Positions 37,901 through 42,741 of a stretch of 42,741 nt of DNA are shown here, one piece after another. The stretch is from Saccoglossus kowalevskii. Its lineage: Eukaryota > Hemichordata > Enteropneusta > Harrimaniidae. A program made the position numbers and the translations under genes. The notes beneath the pieces were generated by a model that searched no databases, had not been told where the DNA came from, and was given only the letters and a program-made list of their open reading frames with translations. Each line of letters starts with the position of its first letter. Within the stretch, counting starts at the first letter, position 1. The stretch is taken from contig NW_003130855.1 of NCBI RefSeq assembly GCF_000003605.2, positions 209,922 to 252,662 on the forward strand, read 5' to 3'.

Positions 37901-38762
37901 GATCCAGTATGAAGTGCTTCATAGAACTTTGACTAAGAGTGTTCATGTGTGAGTTGAATTATTGTGTTTACCATGTTGCATTAACAAAATCTTTTGCAAA
38001 ATCAACATATAGATCAACAACCTTGTGATATCACGCTGTTTTAATCGAGATAGGATAATGCATTCCTGTATTTTCCTGTATCATGTAGTACATTTTTTCC
38101 TCACATGGTCCATATGATTCATGCTTTCAAGGGAAAACTAAATGCCAGGATATTTGACCTTGGGGGGCCAGGTATAAATGCCAGGATGTATGACCTTAGT
38201 GGCTAAATATAAATGCTAGGATGTGTGACCTTAGGGGCCAGGTATAAATGCCAGGATGTGTGACCTTAGTGGCTGGATATAAATGCCAGGATATGTAACC
38301 TTAGGGGCCAGGTATAAATGCCAGGATGTGTGACCTTAGGGGCCAGGTATAAATGCCAGGATATTTGACCTTAGGGGCCAGGTATAAATGCCAGGATGTG
38401 TGACCATAGGGGCCAGGCATGGCGAACAATGAAACATTCACACTCTTTCTGTTGTGTTATTACTACACACCCGATGTTCTGTACAGTATCCTTCTACGCA
38501 ATACTACACAAGTTATTCTCCTTTGATTTATCTGAACTTTGCGTCATTTGCAGGAATTGATGCAGATGCTACGGTTGAAGTAACAGATGAGGACTACCTC
38601 GGACCATTACCCAGCGTACCCACAGTTGAACCAGACTATTTCCTGTGGTTTTCAACCTTATTTGTCATTGCCTTTATTTGCTATTTATTCAAACAAAAAT
38701 TTGGAGACCGAATCATGGAGCGTGTGAGGACTTGGGCAGAGATTCATGAACATTTAGATTGA
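31879..38762 (+). CDS. TXNDC15: thioredoxin domain-containing protein 15 (four exons, whole gene)
   Basis: Join 31879-31960, 32943-33498, 37342-37472 and 38554-38762. The total is 978 bases, encoding 325 residues plus a TGA stop. All introns are GT-AG and the phases agree (1, 2, 1). Residues 1 to about 27 are a signal peptide. About 30-150 is an acidic linker. About 150-257 is a thioredoxin-like fold with AIVLFYAPWCRFSAAVAPH (Cys181) and the cis-proline motif GTVAVPN (Pro224). About 285-302 is a membrane helix, followed by a short basic tail. The active site has one cysteine, not CxxC, as in vertebrate TXNDC15, so classical disulfide exchange is unlikely. Seven N-glycosylation sequons fit a lumenal or extracellular position. 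In vertebrates the family supports cilium formation and Hedgehog signalling, and its loss causes Meckel-type ciliopathy. The same role here is inferred from homology. The human protein is about 360 residues, so this one looks complete. Confidence 0.93.
32118..32213 (+). repeat. 33-bp dimeric tandem repeat (left arm motifs)
   Basis: Units start at 32118, 32135, 32151, 32168, 32184 and 32201. The 17-base form ends CCCACAA and the 16-base form ends CCCAAA, and they alternate. The final unit is cut short at TTCGTCGG. Confidence 0.8.
32344..32632 (+). repeat. 34/44-bp tandem repeat
   Basis: Seven copies of GTTATTAGTTAATAAATAC, some degenerate or partial, begin at 32373, 32407, 32451, 32485, 32530, 32574 and 32616. 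Spacings are 34, 44, 34, 45, 44 and 42 bases. The longer units carry an extra CGCAACGTAGA-like insert, so short and long forms are mixed. The array lies in the middle of the intron-1 element. Confidence 0.85.
32943..33498 (+). CDS. TXNDC15: TXNDC15 exon 2 (acidic linker and first half of thioredoxin fold)
   Basis: Residues 28-213. The first part is rich in Asp, Glu, Asn and Ser, with sequons at NVT, NHT, NET, NNT and NTS. The last 60 residues form the first half of the thioredoxin fold, including AIVLFYAPWCRFSAAVAPH and the strand LHVLAVDA. The exon starts at TGATACTGG after the acceptor TTTCTAG and stops at the donor GTATGT (33499) in phase 2. Reading on past the donor meets a stop after six codons, which supports the splice. 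Confidence 0.93.
33620..35868 (+). repeat. 35-bp minisatellite, about 63 copies
   Basis: The consensus unit reads GGTATAAATGCCAGG, then ATGTGTGACCTTA, then GGGGCCA. The copies in the first two thirds vary, with GGCTAGG, GGACCAGG, TGCTAGG and TGTTTGACC variants mixed. From about 35080 to 35760 they are nearly identical. Two variants (TGACAGG, and CAGATTTTGTG 74 bases later) recur together at 35142/35216, 35387/35461 and 35527/35601, marking duplicated multi-unit blocks. The array decays at both ends. It sits wholly in intron 2 of TXNDC15 in the direction of transcription. Confidence 0.97.
36679..36692 (+). promoter_or_regulatory. CTCF-like motif, forward
   Basis: CCACTAGAGGGCGC matches the bilaterian CTCF core consensus CCASYAGRKGGCRS at all 14 positions. 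It is in intron 2, between the minisatellite and exon 3. Occupancy is not shown. The same string also occurs inside dispersed repeats in many genomes. Confidence 0.45.
37131..37235. mobile_element. degenerate MITE, copy 2 of the TTAA family
   Basis: About 105 bp, related to 29020-29144. The left end is AGGGCAGTTGGCGTTGCC. The right end in complement begins AGGATGGTGGCTTGC. TTAA lies outside the right end (37236-37239) and CTAA, one change from TTAA, outside the left (37127-37130). The internal GATATGGG and GTAAAATACATTGTTTT are shared with copy 1. Most differences are CpG in copy 1 changed to TpG or CpA here. It lies in TXNDC15 intron 2, about 100 bases before exon 3. Confidence 0.6.
37342..37472 (+). 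CDS. TXNDC15: TXNDC15 exon 3 (second half of thioredoxin fold)
   Basis: Residues 213-257, starting LNARFGTVAVPNLILFHNGK. It contains the cis-proline turn (AVPN), the last strands and the final helix (FEQFKSFIKN), with sequons NQT and NHT. It follows a strong acceptor (pyrimidine run, GCCAG) and ends at the donor G|GTACAT in phase 1. Without splicing, the frame stays open for another 37 codons into intron 3 (stop at 37583-37585), which would give a shorter protein without the membrane helix. Confidence 0.93.
37473..38553 (+). other. TXNDC15 intron 3 (1081 bp)
   Basis: The donor is GTACAT and the acceptor is CATTTGCAG. It includes the second, smaller array of the 35-bp minisatellite (38142-38418). 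The rest is unremarkable AT-rich sequence. Confidence 0.88.
38142..38418 (+). repeat. 35-bp minisatellite, second array, eight copies
   Basis: It has the same unit and orientation as the array in intron 2 (GGTATAAATGCCAGGATGTG, TGACCTTAGGGGCCA), with variants TATTTGACC and GGCTAAATA. Exon 3 and about 2.3 kb separate the two arrays. Confidence 0.95.
38554..38762 (+). CDS. TXNDC15: TXNDC15 exon 4 (membrane helix and C-terminus)
   Basis: Residues 257-325. The motif DYLGPLPS aligns with the conserved QIGPLPS segment before the membrane helix in vertebrate TXNDC15. The helix is YFLWFSTLFVIAFICYLF (residues 285-302), followed by KQK and a charged tail ending EIHEHLD. The stop codon is TGA at 38760-38762. 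A single C-terminal helix after a signal peptide implies a type I membrane protein. Confidence 0.93.
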
Positions 38763-38921
38763 GATGTAAAATTGGTCACTTTGTTGGAGACTGTGAAATA
38801 TGCAATAATTACTGAGAACTCGAGTAGTAATCATGTCAGTTTTATTAATATCAGACTTTTTTGTGCATGACAGTAATCAACCTTGGGTGGCTTTGGAGGG
38901 TCTATATCTAATGACTTTAAC

Positions 38922-39790
38922 CATGGAAGGTACTAACGGAAGGAGCCACGACGCTATTGTTTTAGCTTTACCCCATGATCGTTTGTCAATGTTTGTTCAC
39001 AAACATTGTTCTTGTTAGCTTTTAACACCTTCGTACGATGGGTTATGCTAATCTCGAGCATTCGGTAATATTCAGAGCATGTTCGGAAGCGATAGTACCT
39101 CGCATGTACAATATTGAAAATGGCGAACTTTAATGGAAAATTGTCAGATATAACATTGATTGAAGAAGAACTGATGAAATATCATGAATTTTGTATTTGT
39201 AATGGTAATGACAGTTAATCAATGATTGCTTGTGACGATTGCATTATTCAATGGTACCATTTTGGCGCCCGAAACTGTCGAAATTTTTGACCACCGGACA
39301 TCAGCGAACACCAACAGAAAAGATAGTATCGAAAGAAGAGCATGCCTCCACACTTTCTCTGTGATAATATTTCTTAGGAGTCCTTAGGAATTGTTGTTGT
39401 ATGCACTCGAAATCTTGTTCTAGTTACAGTTGCTAATATTTAAAACATGGGAAATTTGTGAAGTCAAACGTTCATCTGTTGAATTTCCGGTTGTGAAATA
39501 CGTATTTTGACCTTTTAGATCTAAACAAACCCAGTGCGCATGTGTGATGACCGTAGTTTCTTAATGCGCATATATTTCATAGTCACATTAAAAAAATGGC
39601 GGGGTTGTATCATACTCCGCTAACTCGTTACTTGTGTAAACAATCGCAAACTATCATGGACATCAAAGATGAGCTAGACAATGGCCTTATCAGGATTAAT
39701 TTGGGTTGAAACAAAAGGAAATAAGCCAATTAAGAGGCTTAATTGGCCACTTGATAGGTGTCGTGGCTCCTTCCGTTAGTACCTTCCATG
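38922..39790. mobile_element. 869-bp DNA transposon with perfect 31-bp inverted ends
   Basis: The left end 38922-38952 begins CATGGAAGGTACTAACGG. The right end 39760-39790 is its exact complement over 31 bases. The 7-mer CTTTAAC flanks both sides directly (38915-38921 and 39791-39797), a clear target-site duplication. Perfect ends indicate recent insertion. Inside are a hairpin with 10-bp arms and a 2-base loop (38987-39008), a second hairpin GCCAATTAAG/CTTAATTGGC (39725-39747) and a broken PHD-finger-like frame (39120-39290). No transposase is present, so this is a non-autonomous deletion derivative. It lies 152 bases past the TXNDC15 stop and is probably transcribed in the 3' untranslated region. 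The superfamily is unknown. A 7-bp duplication argues against TTAA-type and TA-type families. Confidence 0.85.
39120..39290 (+). pseudogene. PHD-finger-like coding remnant inside the transposon
   Basis: An ATG in good context (gaaaATGGCG) opens MANFNGKLSDITLIEEELMK and then YHEFCICNGNDS, where TAA stops the frame at 39216. The same frame continues as SMIACDDCIIQWYHFG and ARNC, to a second stop at 39288. The order C-x-C, MIACDDC, WYHF and a later Cys is that of a PHD zinc finger (paired cysteines, CDxC, W-x-H). The in-frame stop, odd spacing after the His and missing last cysteine pair show it is not a functional finger. PHD fingers are known in several eukaryotic transposon proteins, so this probably derives from the parent element. 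It could instead be a captured host exon. Confidence 0.5.
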
Positions 39791-39830
39791 CTTTAACTAA
39801 GCAAGTCTTGTAAACGAACAAAAATGGGAG

Positions 39831-39859
39831 ACAAGATAATGTTGACAAAATTATCTTGT
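39831..39859. repeat. hairpin with 10-bp arms
   Basis: ACAAGATAAT and its exact complement ATTATCTTGT are separated by nine bases. It lies 34 bases beyond the transposon's target duplication, in the probable TXNDC15 3' untranslated region. Role unknown. Confidence 0.6.
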
Positions 39860-39933
39860 GTTTTTAGGGTTCAATACTGTTACAATAACTTATTATTTTC
39901 ATATCATTAAGAATGACTTTTTAAATTAACTGG

Positions 39934-39939
39934 AATAAA
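39934..39939 (+). terminator. candidate polyadenylation signal for TXNDC15
   Basis: This is the first AATAAA found downstream of the stop codon, about 1.17 kb away and beyond the transposon. Others follow at 40149-40154 and about 40314. Which is used cannot be told from sequence alone. Confidence 0.35.
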
Positions 39940-41349
39940 TTACTCTGTTTCATTGGCATTGCTACAAAATATTTTGAAGGAGGTTTAATTTGATTAAACA
40001 TGAATGTCAGTGTAGCTCCCTGCCTAGAACTCCAACAAATAGTGACTCTAGTGTGAAAATGTCATCATCTAGTCGTGAAAATGGTTTCCATTCCCACAAT
40101 ACACTGCTGCCCATGGTGTGTGTAGTTAATTTTTGTGGTCGACTCTGTAATAAATGGTTTGATTAGATGTATTCATTATTATCATATCTTTGTAACCCTT
40201 TTAGTGATATCAAATTTTGGCACCATCTGCAAAAAGTACAGTCTGCTCCTCTCCACATGAAATGTTGATAAAAAAATTACAAACCTTTTGATCAAAAACT
40301 AAAAGTAATATCTAATAAAAACGGTGAGTGTGGTCCAAAATAATTATATAATTTAGAACAATTTTACTGGAGAGAATATTTACCCTGAATTTTAGGCAGG
40401 TAAATTATCAGGCATTCAACGAGTTAGAGGTTTGAGCTGAATTGAAGATTGTATCCTGTTCATCGTGCTTAATTATTATAAGATCATACCATCAGAATAT
40501 CGAAAATGGAAAAAAAATGGGGTTCACCTGATGATTTTGTGAGATACAGTAGTCCGAAATATCATGGAAAATTTCCAAAATTGTCATTTTTACACTGGTT
40601 TCTATGGTGAGATTATTCATTCGTATCTCAAAATTTCACTCAATTACATGGGATTATTATGTATATTAAATCCAACATTGTTATTCAATTTTGAAAAAAA
40701 CGAATAATTTAGGGAGTAAAACGAGTTTCCAGGGTGATACTAGTTTTCAATTATATCAATGAGGTTATCTCCCATAATGCATTGCATATATGTGCAGTAA
40801 CATGCTCAGTAGTGAAAAATTTAAATTCGGCTCACACTATAGTCTATCATTGAATATTATGTGTGGGAAATATTGTACATATTATTGGAAAATAATGTTA
40901 CATACAAATTGATTGGATAATGTAAAGTACAAGACTGGTAACTCGATTAAAGTTTGTAAACAAAATGATTTATTAGCTTGATATAGCAAAGCTATTTATA
41001 TCACTGATCGGCCTTTAAATAGACCTAAAGGACTGTCAACAGCCTGAGTCTAGCCGCTGCAGACCACATAATACGAGGTTATTACGAGGATACCGAAAAG
41101 TATGCACTAATACAGTATAGCAGGAGTATAGACAGACACGCAGCAGAGGTCGATGTGACCGCATACTGTCTGAGTGAACTTCTTTGTATTGGGTCTGGTC
41201 AAACCCATGTAATCATTCCATATTTGGAATTTGCATATCCTTTTATTGATTTGTTTTAATTTCATGAAGTCGTATGCTGGAAATAAATTTGTACTACCAG
41301 CATCTTTATGTATTCAAATTAGACCATTGAATACACCATTCTGTAAACT

Positions 41350-41363
41350 GCGCCCTCTAGTGA
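41350..41363 (-). promoter_or_regulatory. CTCF-like motif, reverse
   Basis: Read on the minus strand, TCACTAGAGGGCGC matches the CTCF core at 13 of 14 positions. It faces the forward motif at 36679. Function is inferred only. Confidence 0.35.
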
Positions 41364-42548
41364 TGAAAATCGTGTATGATAAAAACGGATGAGACAAACG
41401 CTGTTCTACTCTTTGTTATTGCTTTGATCCATAGTCATAAATCAGTGAAGCTTGTGTTTTTTGAGAGATGTTGACCGTATATAGATGACTGGTTTGATCT
41501 ACATTCCTCCATCCTTGTGCGTCATTTTGACGTCACGGGAGCGTTCTATCACCAGTGGCATGGTGCATTTCATTAGTTTTGGTGCAGTAGAAATGATAAA
41601 ATAATCTCGTCTAGTTGTGCTTTATTTTATACAAGACTTTTTTTCTATTTCTCAACATTATTGAACTAGATGTATGCGCATTATTTCATTTCTTTTAGTA
41701 CCAAAAAAAATATTTTTTAGTCAATTTTTGTTTACCAAACTTTATTTTAAAATTGTAAAAAATCGATTTTGCTTTTGAATTTCAAGACATCGCCCTCAGT
41801 GACTAAGTTGCACGTATTACAAGTAGCAAAGTAACTATGGATTGTCTTCACTACAATTCAATAGTGCATGAGCCAAATGTTGAAGCTTTATTACTGTGTC
41901 ACGGTAATGGATGATAGTTGTTTTGCAAACTATAGCAGGGTGGTCAAACCGAAGTGGGTATAATTTTTTCTAATGTACGCCTCGCAGGGAAAACTAAAAA
42001 TAAATAAAACTTCTGGAAGAAATTCTCTGGAAACCCGTGTCCGGAAGCAATATCGTGCATAACACTTGGAAAATGTCTGACTTCACTTTATTTCACAAAG
42101 GCAACGATTTTAACTGAACTTGAAGCTCAGACTGAGAAAATACAAGTTGATGATGCTTGTAAGCGAACTGTGGATTTCAAGTAGCTTGCCGTGCCTAGCT
42201 GTTATTTTCCCGTAACTCTAATCTGTTACCTCCGCCGAGTAACGGTTTAAGTCTTTTTTTCCCGTATTATGTACCAATGGAAACGACAAATTCTCTAGGG
42301 TAATAGGTGTAACTAATAATTTGAATGTATTCAGTTTGGCAACCAGCAAAAAGAAATTCCACAAAAAAATCCAAATCTGAGAATATAAAGTTTTAAATTG
42401 CGGGCTAGAATTATCCCGAGTTTTGTTTCTATAATTTGTTTTCTCTTTCCTTGCATTCAAATTATAAAGTGTCTCAAAATATCGCTTATAGGAACCAGCC
42501 AATACGCCAACCTTTAACGACTCAAAATAACCATCCATCGAAACGGTC

Positions 42549-42569
42549 ATTACATTACATTACATTACT
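42549..42569. repeat. (ATTAC)n short tandem repeat
   Basis: About four copies of CATTA/ATTAC followed by TTATTGTGTCAAATAAAG, which resembles a retroelement or transcript tail. Short, so weak evidence for anything beyond a simple repeat. Confidence 0.6.
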
Positions 42570-42741
42570 TATTGTGTCAAATAAAGTTATATTATATCGT
42601 GCTATGTTTGTTTTTCTTCCAAAATAAATCATTATTCAGAACTTTCGAAGAAAATATTTGTTTTCAGATTCTGTGAACTTATGTTTTAGGGATATATTTT
42701 TTGTAAACTTGAGTAAAGTTCACAAATCAAACGCCTTTGAA

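Larger units (their letters stand above)
39940..42741. other. non-coding stretch downstream of TXNDC15
   Basis: No gene is recognised. It holds further AATAAA hexamers, a full cAMP-response-type palindrome TGACGTCA at 41528-41535, a reverse CTCF-like motif at 41350 and an (ATTAC)n tract near the end. A 110-codon minus-strand frame at 42218-42550 starts with ATG and has a hydrophobic run (IWIFLWNFFLLVA) but no known domain or gene context, so I do not call it. Confidence 0.45.

Noticed and set aside
41528-41535. Full CRE palindrome TGACGTCA as a promoter element
   Set aside because: An isolated 8-mer with no gene or other promoter features nearby.
42218-42550. 110-codon ATG-started minus-strand frame
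   Set aside because: No domain, repetitive hydrophobic and AT-driven composition, no splice or promoter context. This length is possible by chance in a 42-kb AT-rich window.

Overview
This is an animal genomic window, AT-rich (roughly 35% GC by eye) and mostly non-coding. It has introns with GT-AG borders, minisatellites, decayed LINE retrotransposons, short inverted-repeat DNA transposons and one assembly gap. Nothing bacterial, plasmid or phage-like is visible. The single gene I recognise encodes a protein close to vertebrate TXNDC15. Together with the repeat content this suggests a marine invertebrate, possibly a deuterostome such as an acorn worm. That placement is a low-confidence inference, because no species-diagnostic sequence is present.

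Layout. Positions 1 to about 31,800 are intergenic, or the intron of something unseen. They hold no gene I can call with confidence. They contain one candidate signal-peptide exon on the minus strand (5880-5949), a ghost protein-coding relic on the minus strand (15573-16146), a 282-base run of N (21449-21730), two plus-strand LINE reverse-transcriptase relics (23950-24170 and 24762-24938), an (AATG)n tract that looks like the tail of a minus-strand retroelement (24953-25013), and a small CpG-rich TTAA-flanked MITE (29020-29144).

From 31,879 to 38,762 lies a four-exon TXNDC15 gene on the plus strand. It encodes 325 residues: a signal peptide, an acidic glycosylated linker, a thioredoxin-like domain with a single-cysteine WCRFS active-site remnant, and one membrane helix. 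Exon phases agree at every junction. All three introns carry repeats. Intron 1 holds an inverted-repeat element with TTCGTCCCA motifs at both ends and a 34/44-bp tandem core. Intron 2 holds about 63 copies of a 35-bp minisatellite, a second copy of the TTAA MITE and a consensus CTCF-like site. Intron 3 holds eight more copies of the same 35-bp minisatellite.

Just 3' of the stop codon is an 869-bp DNA transposon (38922-39790). It has perfect 31-bp terminal inverted repeats and a 7-bp target-site duplication, and encloses a broken PHD-finger-like coding remnant. The rest, to 42,741, is non-coding, with candidate polyadenylation signals and a reverse-oriented CTCF-like site.

The most interesting material is the repeat biology around TXNDC15: the minisatellite shared by two introns, the PHD-bearing transposon, and the MITE pair that shows CpG decay. 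No complete new multi-gene system is visible.
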